Counted from the stretch's first letter, positions 17,697 to 26,841 are shown. The stretch: DNA of 64,000 nt from Agarivorans sp050870875 (GCF_050870875.2 NZ_CP194041.2:1240001-1304000); one strand, 5' to 3'. The notes: a model not told the origin generated them from the sequence alone. Numbers and translations: made by a program.

Positions 17697-18728
17697 TTGA
17701 TAAAACCGTTGCCCGACCCAAAAACCTACCCGATTGTACCGCCAGATATGGATTACTGTTACTTTGATGAGGCAGAGACATCTCCATTTGAGGCACATAA
17801 TCAAAGCTTTTCTTTAGTGAATGCAAGTTGGTTAGCCGACTGTGCCTTATTAGTTTACGCCCATCCCGGGTTTGCGCGTTTGGCGTTTAAGTTGGCAGGC
17901 TTTGAACATTTTCATTTTTTTAAAGGAACTGGCACCGAATGCATGGCCGCTTGGAATGAGTGTTGTTTGCTGATTAGTTTTCGCGGCACCGAGCTTAAAT
18001 CGCTCTCTATGCTGTATGAGATGAGTACTAATCTTCAGGCTATTCCAAGCTCATTTTCGCAAGGTGGCAAAGTGCATACTGGGTTTTCTAAAGCCTTAGA
18101 TGAAATATGGGGGGGCTCCGAAGGATTACAAAGGTTTATTCAACAGCGTATTGCTGAAAATCCAGATCGTGCTATTTGGATGACGGGTCATAGCTTGGGG
18201 GGCGCTCTGGCTAGCTTGTGTTTTGCTAAAGTGAAACAAGCCACTGGCTTATATATTTTTGGTGCGCCGCGGGTTGGCAATCAAGCTTTTACGGATTTGC
18301 TTAAAGGTAGGCCTGTATGGCGTGTGGAGCATGCGAAAGATCCCATCCCGATGCTGCCGCCCAATCTACCTGCGTTGCATTTTTGTTATCATGATTTAGG
18401 TGAGTTGATTTATATTCAAGCAGATCAACAGTTGCGTTTTCAACGACCAGAAAAAACCGCTGAAGAATACAAGCAACTGATTTGGGATACCATTAAAACT
18501 CAGGAAAGTCGGCGCAAAGCCTTAAGCATGAAGCTTCCTGACATAAATCAGCATGTGCGTGAATCGGTGCAGCAATGGTTAGACAACATTAAGCAATTGC
18601 AAGGGGATAAGGCGATCAGTATTCGCGATCACATGCCGATATTTTACTGCGTGAAATTATGGAATTTGCGAGCGGCTCAAACCGAAGGTGTAGTCGACCT
18701 AACCGAGAATGAACGGCTAGGTCAATGA
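17697..18728 (+). CDS. Class 3 lipase family protein
   Basis: An alpha/beta hydrolase of the fungal-lipase (class 3) type, 343 residues with no signal peptide, so probably cytoplasmic. The nucleophile is Ser166 in TGHSLGGALASL. The preceding strand is CLLISFRGTE, followed by GGKVHTGFSKALDEIW. The acid residue lies in AKDPIPMLPP after FGAPRVGNQAF, and His in the following HFCYHDLG is a plausible partner. The only usable start in frame is TTG 17697, with no strong ribosome site. The C-terminal hundred residues are unassigned. Substrate is unknown, and it ends close to the convergent uxaA gene. Confidence 0.82.
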   Translation: MIKPLPDPKTYPIVPPDMDYCYFDEAETSPFEAHNQSFSLVNASWLADCALLVYAHPGFARLAFKLAGFEHFHFFKGTGTECMAAWNECCLLISFRGTELKSLSMLYEMSTNLQAIPSSFSQGGKVHTGFSKALDEIWGGSEGLQRFIQQRIAENPDRAIWMTGHSLGGALASLCFAKVKQATGLYIFGAPRVGNQAFTDLLKGRPVWRVEHAKDPIPMLPPNLPALHFCYHDLGELIYIQADQQLRFQRPEKTAEEYKQLIWDTIKTQESRRKALSMKLPDINQHVRESVQQWLDNIKQLQGDKAISIRDHMPIFYCVKLWNLRAAQTEGVVDLTENERLGQ

Positions 18729-18754
18729 GTTGGTGGGATTTATCGGCGTTCGCG

Positions 18755-20245
18755 TTACAGAGTGACCCCCGATTTAAAAATAGCCAGTTCACGAATGCCG
18801 TTCACTTCATTTTTAGTTGGCGCTCCATTGGCAATATCACAGACTAAATCAATAAAACCTTCTAATAGCTGTTCCATTGTTTGGCCGTCAATTAAGGCCC
18901 CGGCGTTAAAATCGATCCAATGTGGTTTTTTATTGGCAAGCTCTGAATTTGTTGCAAGTTTTAAGGTGGGAACAAAGCCGCCGTAAGGTGTTCCTCGACC
19001 GGTAGAAAATAATACGATATGGCAGCCACTGGCGGCCAATGCCGAGGTTGCTACGGCATCATTACCTGGAGCACTCAGTAAATTAAGCCCCGGAATCGTG
19101 AGCCTGTCGGTATATTTTAATACGCCCATGACCGCGCTAGAGCCAGCTTTTTGAGTGCAGCCCATCGATTTATCTTCAAGGGTTGAAATACCACCTTTTT
19201 TATTACCGGGAGATGGATTTTCGTAAATCGGCTGCTTGTGGTCGATAAAATATTGCTTGAAGCTATTAATCATTTCTACGGCAGCGCTGAAAGTGGGTTC
19301 GTCGATACAACGTTCAAATAATAGATGTTCTGCGCCAAACATTTCAGGTACTTCGGTTAAAACTGAAGTGCCACCAAGGCTGATGAGGTAATCAGAGAAT
19401 CGGCCAAGTAAGGGATTAGCAGTAATACCGGATAGACCATCAGAGCCCCCGCATTCGAGACCTACTTTAAGTTTGCCGATACTCATTGGGGTGCGTCGAT
19501 CCTGTTTCACCACCGCATAAATTTTCTCTAGTTGCGCAACCGCCGCAGTGATTTCATTGTTTTCTCGCTGCGCTTCCATGTACTTCACGCGTTCGTGGTC
19601 AACGTCTCCGACTAATTGTTTAAAGGCATCCACTTGATTATTTTCACAGCCTAGCCCCATCACTAAAACTCCGCCTGCATTTGGGTGTTTCACCATATTG
19701 GCTAATATTTGGCGGGTATTCTCGTGATCATCACCGAGCTGGGAGCAGCCATAATTATGGGGAAATAAATAAACACCATCGCAGTCTAAGTCTGGGTATT
19801 TGCTTCGGAATAGAGTGATCGCTTGTTGAGCGATGCCGTTTACGCAGCCAACCGTTGGGATCACCCATATTTCATTGCGAATGGCAACATCACCATTAGG
19901 GCGTTGATAACCGTTAAAGGAGCGTTCAGCCTGTTTTATATCCGCCGGCGGACAAGTGATGGGTTGATAGTGATATTGATGGGTATCGGCAAGATTGGTT
20001 TTAATGTTATGGGTATGTACCCATTCACCTTGGCGGATATCGACACTGGCATGACCGATCGCCGAACCATACTTAATAATGTTACAACCTGCGGCAATGT
20101 CGCTGAGTGCAACTTTACTGCCTCGATCCAGATCGCTGCTGAGTTCGATGGTTTTATTGCCAATGACTAATTGTTGCTGTTTGTTTAAAGGCTCTAAACA
20201 AACTAGAACATTATCTTGAGGATGGAGTTGAATATACTGTTTCAT
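18755..20245 (-). CDS. uxaA: Altronate dehydratase
   Basis: Removes water from D-altronate to give 2-keto-3-deoxy-D-gluconate. At 496 residues it is one longer than E. coli UxaA. An N-terminal SAF-type domain contains GHASVDIRQGEWVHTHNI. The large catalytic domain shows VIPTVGCVNGIAQQAI, FPHNYGCSQLGDDHENT, GLGCENNQ, GLECGGSDGLSGITANP, LEDKSMGCTQKAG and STGRGTPYGGFVPTLK, whose cysteines and histidines suit an iron-dependent dehydratase. I start at ATG 20245, with AAAGG upstream; an in-frame GTG lies two codons earlier. It is divergent from uxaB, so the two share one control region. Confidence 0.94.
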   Translation of the reverse strand: MKQYIQLHPQDNVLVCLEPLNKQQQLVIGNKTIELSSDLDRGSKVALSDIAAGCNIIKYGSAIGHASVDIRQGEWVHTHNIKTNLADTHQYHYQPITCPPADIKQAERSFNGYQRPNGDVAIRNEIWVIPTVGCVNGIAQQAITLFRSKYPDLDCDGVYLFPHNYGCSQLGDDHENTRQILANMVKHPNAGGVLVMGLGCENNQVDAFKQLVGDVDHERVKYMEAQRENNEITAAVAQLEKIYAVVKQDRRTPMSIGKLKVGLECGGSDGLSGITANPLLGRFSDYLISLGGTSVLTEVPEMFGAEHLLFERCIDEPTFSAAVEMINSFKQYFIDHKQPIYENPSPGNKKGGISTLEDKSMGCTQKAGSSAVMGVLKYTDRLTIPGLNLLSAPGNDAVATSALAASGCHIVLFSTGRGTPYGGFVPTLKLATNSELANKKPHWIDFNAGALIDGQTMEQLLEGFIDLVCDIANGAPTKNEVNGIRELAIFKSGVTL

Positions 20246-20553
20246 GGGCACCTTTATGCAAGTTACCCTGTCCGACGTAATCAGTTTATTCCCATCGCTG
20301 TATTTAAATCAATAAAAAACCGATAAAAATTCCTTAATGCTTAGTTTCTGGGAGATATAGGTAAATTGAATGCCTTATTTGCTCATTCGCTAGCTATTAA
20401 AATCATAAAGAACAGATAAAAAACAGATAACAATGATCGATGACACGTTTGCTTACTTTGTTTAATAAAAGCTTATTTTTAACAAATACACTTCAAACAC
20501 ATTCGATAACACCTGTCCGACAAACAGCTTCCCTATCGCATAGGAATAAAGTA

Positions 20554-21990
20554 ATGGAACAACGATTAACCAGAGATAGCGCAGTTTTTCCGCCCCGGCC
20601 TGAGAAAATAATTCAGTTTGGCGAAGGTAACTTCTTACGCGCATTTATAGATTGGCAATTTGATCTATTGAACGAACATACCGATTTTAATGCAGGTATT
20701 ACCATTGTTCGGCCAATTGATGCCGGACACCCTAAGTTAGACCAGCAAGGCGGTTTGTACACGGCATTGATTCGAGGAATTAATGAAGTCGGCGAAAGTA
20801 TCTCTCAGCCTAGAGTGATTAGCTCTGTCAATCGAGAGCTGTTGGCATATGGTGAGTTTGACCAGGTGATGGCTATTGCACAGAACCCAGAGCTTGAATG
20901 GGTAGTCTCAAATACCACTGAAGCTGGGATTAGCTTCAATGAAAATGACCAACTGACTGATTACCCACCGACATCTTTTCCCGCGAAGGTGACAAAATTT
21001 TTGCATCATCGCTTCGTTCATTTTAACGGCAGCGAAGATAAAGGTTTGATTTTTTTACCCTGTGAACTAATTGATTATAATGGGGAAAAGCTACAAGAGT
21101 TCGTGATAAAATACGCCCAGCAATGGCAGTTATCAGAAGCGTTTATTGCTTGGGTTAATACGGCCAATACTTTTTGTTCTACGCTGGTAGATAGGATTGT
21201 GACTGGCTTTCCAAAAGATGAAATTAATCAACTCGACATTGAACTTGGTTATCATGATGATTTTCTAGTCGCTGCGGAACATTTTTATTTATTTGTGATT
21301 CAAGGGCCAAGTTGGCTGAATGAAAAACTTCGTTTAGAGCAGTGCCCACTGAATATAAAGATTGTTTCAGATATTAAGCCTTATAAAGAAAGAAAAGTCG
21401 GTATCTTAAATGGTGCACATACGGCGATGGTACCAGTTGCTTATCTTGCTGGTTTAGATACGGTGAGCGAGTCGGTAAATGATCCTCAAATTGCCGAGTT
21501 CCTAGAGTGCTTACTTGATGACGAAATTATTCCTGTTCTTAACATGGATAAACAAGAGCTTGATGAGTTTAAAGTAAGTGTTATTAGCCGATTCAAAAAC
21601 CCATTTATCAAACACTACTTAACTTCGATTGCACTTAACTCTTTAACTAAATTTAAGACTCGCTTATTGCCTCAGCTTATTAGCTATGTTCAGCAAAATG
21701 GCTCTGCGCCTAAACATCTTTGTTTTAGTTTGGCTGCATTGTATTGCTTTTATTTAGGGAAAAGAAATGATGAAGATATTCCACTTTCCGATAATCAAGA
21801 CTTATTAGATAAATTTAGTGTTTGGCGTAAAAAATCAGATAACCATGCTTCAAATATAGAAGGGTTTTTATCGATGGCAGAACACTGGGGTGTTGACCTC
21901 ACTCGTTTAGCCAATGTGCAATCACTGGTTACCGAATCCTTTAGCAATATAAAAACATTGGGCGTTAAAGAAGCACTATCGCAACTTTAA
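20554..21990 (+). CDS. uxaB: Tagaturonate reductase (altronate oxidoreductase)
   Basis: NADH-dependent reduction of D-tagaturonate to D-altronate; member of the mannitol dehydrogenase family. At 478 residues it is close to E. coli UxaB. The N-terminal Rossmann motif IIQFGEGNFLRAFIDWQ and the catalytic-lysine region VGILNGAHTAMVPVAYLAG are clear, along with VDRIVTGFPKDE. I chose ATG 20554 because AGGA lies eight bases upstream and the family begins here. The frame is open to 20440, but that extension looks non-coding. A direct repeat of ACAGATAA (20412 and 20423) sits in the shared control region with divergent uxaA. The TRAP genes follow 44 bases downstream. Confidence 0.93.
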   Translation: MEQRLTRDSAVFPPRPEKIIQFGEGNFLRAFIDWQFDLLNEHTDFNAGITIVRPIDAGHPKLDQQGGLYTALIRGINEVGESISQPRVISSVNRELLAYGEFDQVMAIAQNPELEWVVSNTTEAGISFNENDQLTDYPPTSFPAKVTKFLHHRFVHFNGSEDKGLIFLPCELIDYNGEKLQEFVIKYAQQWQLSEAFIAWVNTANTFCSTLVDRIVTGFPKDEINQLDIELGYHDDFLVAAEHFYLFVIQGPSWLNEKLRLEQCPLNIKIVSDIKPYKERKVGILNGAHTAMVPVAYLAGLDTVSESVNDPQIAEFLECLLDDEIIPVLNMDKQELDEFKVSVISRFKNPFIKHYLTSIALNSLTKFKTRLLPQLISYVQQNGSAPKHLCFSLAALYCFYLGKRNDEDIPLSDNQDLLDKFSVWRKKSDNHASNIEGFLSMAEHWGVDLTRLANVQSLVTESFSNIKTLGVKEALSQL

Positions 21991-22034
21991 TACTTATTCA
22001 CGTGAAGTAATAGATAACTACATAAGGGACGTAT

Positions 22035-23027
22035 ATGAACATCATAAAAAGAAACTTAAAAAAAGTCGCTGCCGTGATTGGCGTAAGCTTGGCGATGAGT
22101 GTTTGCGCGCATGCTACTACTAAAGTAATGATTGCTTATGGTAACCAACCGGGTGAACCGATTGATAAAGCGATGCACTATTGGGCTGAGCAAGTCGCCA
22201 AAAAATCAAATGGTGATATCGAGTTCAAATTATTTCCATCAAGTCAGTTGGGCGGTGAAACTGAGCTTTTAGAGCAAGCTAAATTTGGTGCAAATATTAT
22301 TTCAATCAGCTCTTATGGTTATTTAATGGATACGGTGCCAGATCTGGGGATTATCAATGCGCCCTATCTTTCACAGTCCTTTGAGAAAAAATCAAAATTA
22401 CTTCATAGTGAGTGGTTTGAGGGCTTAAGTAATCAACTGAGTGAAAAAGGGCTAAAAATTGTCGTTCCCGATGTGGTGTATGGGACTCGCCATTTGTTGT
22501 CTAGAAAAGCGGTTTTCTCTCCTGCTGACCTCAAAGGCGAAAAAGTTCGCGTTCAACACTCTAGATTATTTGTGGCAACCGTGAAAGCAATGGGTGGGGT
22601 ACCCGCACCGATGTCTCTTTCTGATGTTTATCCTGGTCTATCTCAAGGTGTGATTGATGGTGTCGAAAACCCAGCGGTTGTTTTGTTGGGCGGTAAATTT
22701 TATGAAGTCGTGAAGAATCTTAATTTAACGGCGCACACCAAGCATATGTCACCATTTGTTGCCGGTACTGATTTCTGGAATAGCTTAAGCAAAACTCAAC
22801 AGAAAATCATTCTGGATACCAGCCGAGATATGGTTCGTTACGACGCTGAGCTGATCAACAAGGCCGAAAAAGAAGCTATTGATCAGTTGAAAGCTGAGGG
22901 TGTTACTGTAAATGAAGTAGACATCAAGGCATTTGAAGCGTCTGCTCGTAAGGTGGTACAAAGCGAATTCCCTGAATGGTCTCCAAACCTTTATCAAGAT
23001 GTACAAGCTAAGTTAGCTGAGATGTAA
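22035..23027 (+). CDS. dctP: TRAP transporter substrate-binding protein (DctP type)
   Basis: Periplasmic solute-binding protein of a sodium- or proton-driven TRAP transporter. A basic n-region and hydrophobic core give a Sec signal peptide cleaved near AHA-TT (about residue 27). The mature protein shows the DctP signatures MHYWAEQVAKKSNGDIEF, FPSSQLGGETELLEQ, LKGEKVRVQHSRLF (the arginine that usually grips the substrate carboxylate) and YPGLSQGVIDGVENP. Genomic context with uxaB, uxaA and lgoD suggests a hexonate or hexuronate such as L-galactonate. That is inference; the binding residues alone do not specify the sugar. Confidence 0.92.
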   Translation: MNIIKRNLKKVAAVIGVSLAMSVCAHATTKVMIAYGNQPGEPIDKAMHYWAEQVAKKSNGDIEFKLFPSSQLGGETELLEQAKFGANIISISSYGYLMDTVPDLGIINAPYLSQSFEKKSKLLHSEWFEGLSNQLSEKGLKIVVPDVVYGTRHLLSRKAVFSPADLKGEKVRVQHSRLFVATVKAMGGVPAPMSLSDVYPGLSQGVIDGVENPAVVLLGGKFYEVVKNLNLTAHTKHMSPFVAGTDFWNSLSKTQQKIILDTSRDMVRYDAELINKAEKEAIDQLKAEGVTVNEVDIKAFEASARKVVQSEFPEWSPNLYQDVQAKLAEM

Positions 23028-23030
23028 TTG

Positions 23031-23058
23031 ATTGAGGGGCCACTCTTGGCCCCTCAAT
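23031..23058 (+). promoter_or_regulatory. Perfect hairpin between dctP and dctQ
   Basis: ATTGAGGGGCC and GGCCCCTCAAT form an 11-pair stem around a six-base loop, three bases after the dctP stop. There is no T tract. It is best read as an mRNA-stabilising or partially terminating element that raises DctP over the membrane subunits. Confidence 0.7.
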
Positions 23059-23078
23059 ATGTGAAACCGGAGAGTGTC

Positions 23079-23609
23079 ATGCACACACAACTTTCTTTAA
23101 GTAATTCAAAGGCTTTTAGCAGTATGAAAATAGCTAAAATAATCGACAAAATTAGTCGTGTCGATACTGTAGTGGCCGCTGTTTTTCTTGCGATTATCGT
23201 TTTACTTATGGGTTATGGAGTGATTACCCGATATGTATTTAATGCGCCTAGTTCATGGGTGGAAGAAGTTTGCCTCAGCCTTTTTGTTTGGATGACGTTT
23301 ATGGGAGCCAGTGCATTGATGAGAAGCGATGAATTGGTTCGAATCGACTTTCTAGTTCGAAAATGTCCTCAGCCAGTGGCTTATTTTATCGACAATATAT
23401 TTAGGCCGATCCTGATGATCATTGCTATCGGCTTTATGATTTACTGGGGTTTTAAGTTATTACCTTTTTCACAAGTGCGTTTTACCCCAGCCTTGAAGAT
23501 CCCGTACATTTATATTTATGCAGCTGTCCCCGTTAGTGCTTGTCTCATGCTTTATCACCAACTTTGTCAGCTCTATTCGTCTTTAATTTCTCACAATAGG
23601 GAAGACTAG
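23079..23609 (+). CDS. dctQ: TRAP transporter small permease (DctQ type)
   Basis: A 176-residue membrane protein with four predicted helices, the small subunit of the TRAP permease. The family block ITRYVFNAPSSWVEEVCLSL, followed by FMGASALMRSDELVRIDFLV, is present. The start is ATG 23079 with GGAGAG upstream. The frame is open back to the dctP stop but would include the intergenic hairpin, so the longer form is unlikely. It ends two bases before dctM. Confidence 0.91.
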   Translation: MHTQLSLSNSKAFSSMKIAKIIDKISRVDTVVAAVFLAIIVLLMGYGVITRYVFNAPSSWVEEVCLSLFVWMTFMGASALMRSDELVRIDFLVRKCPQPVAYFIDNIFRPILMIIAIGFMIYWGFKLLPFSQVRFTPALKIPYIYIYAAVPVSACLMLYHQLCQLYSSLISHNRED

Positions 23610-23611
23610 TT

Positions 23612-24898
23612 ATGTCTGTCATATTGCCTATTTCTGCATTGTTATTGCTATTTGCCATTGGTATTCCAGTCGCTTTTTGTATATTTATTGCAACCTTATC
23701 TTACTTTTTACTGAACGATCATTTACCGATGATGATGCTGGTACAGCGTTTAGCTGGCGGTCTTGAATCGGTGACGCTGTTGGCAATTCCATTTTTTGTG
23801 ATGGCCGGTGTGTTTATGAATCATTCGGGCATTAGTAATCGCTTACTCAAATTTGCAGAAGTATTGACTGGCCATTTGAATGGCGGTCTTGCTCAGGTCA
23901 ATGTGGTATTAAGCACTTTAATGGGGGGCTTGTCCGGCTCTAATATTGCTGATGCTGCGATGGGCTCGAAGTTACTGGTTCCACAAATGGTTGCCCGTGG
24001 CTATAGCGCCTCGTTTTCTTCTGCGGTAACTGCCGCGTCTTCATTAATCACCCCGATTATTCCACCGGGTATTGCTTTGATTATCTATGGTTATGTGAAT
24101 AACGTTTCCATTGGTAAGTTATTTTTGGCAGGTTTAATGCCTGGCTTATTACTGTGTTTGATGATGATGGCATTGGTGTCGGCGATTTCCCATAAACGAA
24201 ATTACGCGCCAATCAGAGAAAAACGAGCCTCAACTAAAGAGATCGCTGTATCAGCAAAAGATGCCTTCTTAGCTTTATTGCTTCCGGTCGTGATTATCGG
24301 GGGGATTCGTTTTGGTGTGTTTACGCCAACCGAAGCAGGGGCTGCGGCAGTGTTGTACGCATTGGTACTTGGTATGTTTATTTATAAGGAAATGAATACC
24401 AAGTTGTTGTGGGAGGCTACCAAAGAATCCGTTTTATCTGCGGCTAACGTATTACTGATTATATGCGTTGCGGTTGGTTTTTCTAAGTTCCTCACTTGGG
24501 AGCAAATTCCCCAAAGTTTAGCCGCTTGGTTAACGAGCTCGGTTGAAAGTCCTTTTACCTTCTTGTTGTTAGTGAATGTGTTCTTACTGATAGTGGGGAT
24601 GTTTTTGGAAGGTAATGCAGTGATGATCGTACTGGCTCCCCTGTTGGCACCGGTGGCAAAAAGTTATGGCATCGACCCGGTTCATTTTGGCATCATTTTT
24701 ATCTTCAATAGTGCAATTGGTACCATTACGCCGCCTTTAGGTACGGTGATGTTTACTACCTGTTCCATCACCAAGGTGGCTATCGAAGACTTTGTGAAAG
24801 AAGTCTTACCGTTCTGGCTGTTATTACTCGTTGCTTTGGTATTTATTACATATATCCCAATGATTTCTATCGCTTTACCTAATTTGGTGTTTGGTTAA
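23612..24898 (+). CDS. dctM: TRAP transporter large permease (DctM type)
   Basis: A 428-residue membrane protein with about 12 helices, the ion-coupled transport subunit of the TRAP system. Diagnostic segments are IPFFVMAGVFMNHSGIS, STLMGGLSGSNIADAAMGSK, ITPIIPPGIALIIYG and the C-terminal repeat FNSAIGTITPPLGTVMFTT. ATG 23612 lies two bases after dctQ, so the permease genes are translated together. The strong stem-loop after the stop may mark the transcript end before the aldolase-like gene. Confidence 0.93.
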   Translation: MSVILPISALLLLFAIGIPVAFCIFIATLSYFLLNDHLPMMMLVQRLAGGLESVTLLAIPFFVMAGVFMNHSGISNRLLKFAEVLTGHLNGGLAQVNVVLSTLMGGLSGSNIADAAMGSKLLVPQMVARGYSASFSSAVTAASSLITPIIPPGIALIIYGYVNNVSIGKLFLAGLMPGLLLCLMMMALVSAISHKRNYAPIREKRASTKEIAVSAKDAFLALLLPVVIIGGIRFGVFTPTEAGAAAVLYALVLGMFIYKEMNTKLLWEATKESVLSAANVLLIICVAVGFSKFLTWEQIPQSLAAWLTSSVESPFTFLLLVNVFLLIVGMFLEGNAVMIVLAPLLAPVAKSYGIDPVHFGIIFIFNSAIGTITPPLGTVMFTTCSITKVAIEDFVKEVLPFWLLLLVALVFITYIPMISIALPNLVFG

Positions 24899-24915
24899 GC
24901 ATTGGCTGATGGGTC

Positions 24916-24959
24916 TGCAATAGTTGCTACGTTTAACTTGAACTGTAGCTGCTATTGCA
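24916..24959 (+). terminator. Long stem-loop after the TRAP operon
   Basis: TGCAATAG-TT-GCTAC pairs with GTAGC-TG-CTATTGCA (13 pairs, one two-base mismatch) around a 14-base loop. It lies 17 bases after dctM. No T tract follows, so it may protect the 3' end rather than terminate by itself. GGGTC and GACCC flank it as a possible outer stem. Confidence 0.5.
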
Positions 24960-24990
24960 TTCGTTGAGGAGACCCGATCACGATATGTAA

Positions 24991-25022
24991 ATAACGAAAT
25001 AACGAAATAACGAAATAACGAA
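24991..25022. repeat. Four tandem copies of ATAACGAA
   Basis: The eight-base unit is repeated exactly four times upstream of the aldolase-like gene. Short tandem repeats like this can vary in number by slippage. It lies outside any coding frame. Confidence 0.85.
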
Positions 25023-25156
25023 GTGATGAAGAAGCTTGCGGCTTGTGTTGGTGTGGTTGAACGCTGTCATTATTGGATATTTATAGTGTATAGATTCAGC
25101 CTAAAATCCACTCGTAAAGCAGCTGAAAAATAGTTTTGAAGTAAACTTCACCTATC

Positions 25157-25183
25157 TTAAGATCTTGTTTTATTTAAGATCTT
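25157..25183. promoter_or_regulatory. Two copies of palindrome-containing TTAAGATCTT
   Basis: TTAAGATCTT occurs at 25157-25166 and 25174-25183, 17 bases apart; each contains the self-complementary AAGATCTT. It lies 36 bases before the aldolase-like gene and could be a double operator. Confidence 0.4.
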
Positions 25184-25218
25184 TAGCAAAATTACCATCT
25201 TAATGAATAGGATTAACG

Positions 25219-25851
25219 ATGAGTCCGATGATTCAACGGCTCAAGGCTTTAAAAATTATTCCTGTGATTGCGATTGAGAATGCACAGCAGGTCATTCCTT
25301 TTGCCAAGATGCTGATTGAACATGGCTTTGTTGCCACCGAAATTGATGGTTGTTGTGAGCTATCGATTGATGCAATTAAGTTATTAAGAGAGCGCCTACC
25401 CGAGATGTTGATCGGTGTCGGCGGCTTGTCGACGCTGCAGCAAGTGTTATCCATAAAACAAGCGGGAGCCCATTTCATTGTTAGCACCGCGCCTAATCCA
25501 CAACTGGTAAAATTTTGTCAAACTGCAGCGCTCCCTCTGGTGATTTCGCTTAATCAGCCAAGTATGATTGAAGTCAGTCGTGAAAAGGGCTTAACCACGC
25601 TAGAATATTATCCAGCCGAAGGGATTGAAAATGGTATTTCGCAAGCGCTGCTATTTGCTCCAGATGTTAGTGTTACGCAGCAACAGACTGATGAGGCACC
25701 AGATATTCTGCAGATCCCAAGAGTGATATGTCACTTCGATGATTGTGAGGTCGAAAGATTAATCGAGGCTAGGGGGCTGGGTGACAAAATGCTACAGCTG
25801 ATTAATCAGTCGAATTCAACAACTGAACACTCTCGCTATTTTCTATGGTAG
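25219..25851 (+). CDS. KDPG-aldolase-family protein lacking the Schiff-base lysine
   Basis: A 210-residue protein that aligns with Eda (2-keto-3-deoxy-6-phosphogluconate aldolase) from IIPVIAIENAQQVIPFAKML to the region of LEYYPAEGIENG. The catalytic glutamate is kept (Glu41, equal to E. coli Glu45). The lysine of the FKFFPAE motif (Lys133 in E. coli) is glutamate here (Glu129). Arg49 is replaced by Cys45, and the GAGT threonine by glycine (IGVGGLS). The C-terminal third also departs from Eda. A normal class I aldolase reaction is therefore unlikely. Its place after uxaB-TRAP suggests a role in the same sugar-acid pathway, perhaps as a regulator or altered lyase. A true eda should exist elsewhere in the genome. 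Confidence 0.72.
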   Translation: MSPMIQRLKALKIIPVIAIENAQQVIPFAKMLIEHGFVATEIDGCCELSIDAIKLLRERLPEMLIGVGGLSTLQQVLSIKQAGAHFIVSTAPNPQLVKFCQTAALPLVISLNQPSMIEVSREKGLTTLEYYPAEGIENGISQALLFAPDVSVTQQQTDEAPDILQIPRVICHFDDCEVERLIEARGLGDKMLQLINQSNSTTEHSRYFLW

Positions 25852-25935
25852 TGAGCGCATCAATATAATTAGAAAATGGATATTGAATTGTTTATTTGAC
25901 TACGTCATAAAATATAGCTTGGGATTTTAACTGCC

Positions 25936-26841
25936 TTATAGATTATCCATAATTAAACTATTCTCCATGGACTTTTTAGCTGAATCTAAATGATGACGTA
26001 ACTCTCCGACTGCACCAATATCATCGCCACTGAGAATTTTAGTTAGTATTGCCATATGTTCTGAAATAGCGATCATATTTCTTTTCCGTAAATCACTATT
26101 GTCCCATTGATAGTGGTAGTGAAAAATGACGGAAATAATGTCACAGAACTGGTCCATAAAAGGATTGTTTGCAGCCGATAGGATTAAAGTATGAAACTTA
26201 TGATCCAAATCGGAAAAGGCTTGATATTCATCAACCACAACATCTCGAAGCTCTCGATGTGAATGCAATAAATATTGTGCTTCTTGCCAGCGCGGATCAC
26301 TGCGAGGCAGATTCATAAACCGACTTAAGGCATGACATTCCAACATCTCTCTCAGTTCAAATAAACTTGCTGCATAGCTTTTTTCAAATTTCACCATTCG
26401 CCAACGACCTCGCTCAATATTTTCAATTAAGCTAAATCGAGAAAAATGAATTAAAAATTCACGTACAATCGTGGTGGAACACTTCGACTGTTTCGAGAGT
26501 TCTAACTCGGTAAATTCTTGTCCTGGGAGAATGTATCTTTTTTGGATAGCATTACTAAAGAAATTTTCAAATTCAATCGATTGTAAATCTTTAGACGACA
26601 GAAAACGTAGAAAGCTATCTTCTTCCATCGGCGCTCGAGCAATTAAATACTCACCAGATTCAAACTCTAATACACCTTTGTCACAAAGATCTTGCAGCAC
26701 ATAACGTACCGTTGTGCGACTCACACTAAAAAGTTCTGAGAGTGAAGATTGTGAAGGCAAAGGCGATTCGATATGTCCCAAACTGATCGCGTCCAGTAAT
26801 TGGTTTGCGGTGCCTTCCCTCAAATTCTTATTTCTAGCCAT
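25936..26841 (-). CDS. lgoR: GntR/FadR-family regulator with two winged helices (LgoR/YjjM-like)
   Basis: A 301-residue regulator that resembles E. coli LgoR (YjjM), which controls L-galactonate genes. The N-terminal winged helix contains SLSELFSVSRTTVRYVLQDL. A second winged helix at about residues 95-150 contains ILPGQEFTELELSKQSKCST and RGRWRMVKF. A C-terminal FCD ligand domain has the metal-binding pattern LDHKFHTLI, then EHMAIL and LRHHL. Two DNA-binding modules in one FCD protein is unusual for GntR regulators but fits this subfamily. It is divergent from lgoD, with a perfect inverted repeat between them. Confidence 0.84.
   Translation of the reverse strand: MARNKNLREGTANQLLDAISLGHIESPLPSQSSLSELFSVSRTTVRYVLQDLCDKGVLEFESGEYLIARAPMEEDSFLRFLSSKDLQSIEFENFFSNAIQKRYILPGQEFTELELSKQSKCSTTIVREFLIHFSRFSLIENIERGRWRMVKFEKSYAASLFELREMLECHALSRFMNLPRSDPRWQEAQYLLHSHRELRDVVVDEYQAFSDLDHKFHTLILSAANNPFMDQFCDIISVIFHYHYQWDNSDLRKRNMIAISEHMAILTKILSGDDIGAVGELRHHLDSAKKSMENSLIMDNL

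Noticed and set aside
19823..20170. Plus-strand frame of 115 residues inside uxaA
   Set aside because: UxaA motifs on the other strand are intact over this interval.
25219..25851. Functional KDPG aldolase
   Set aside because: The Schiff-base lysine and the phosphate-side arginine are both replaced, so the standard name would mislead.
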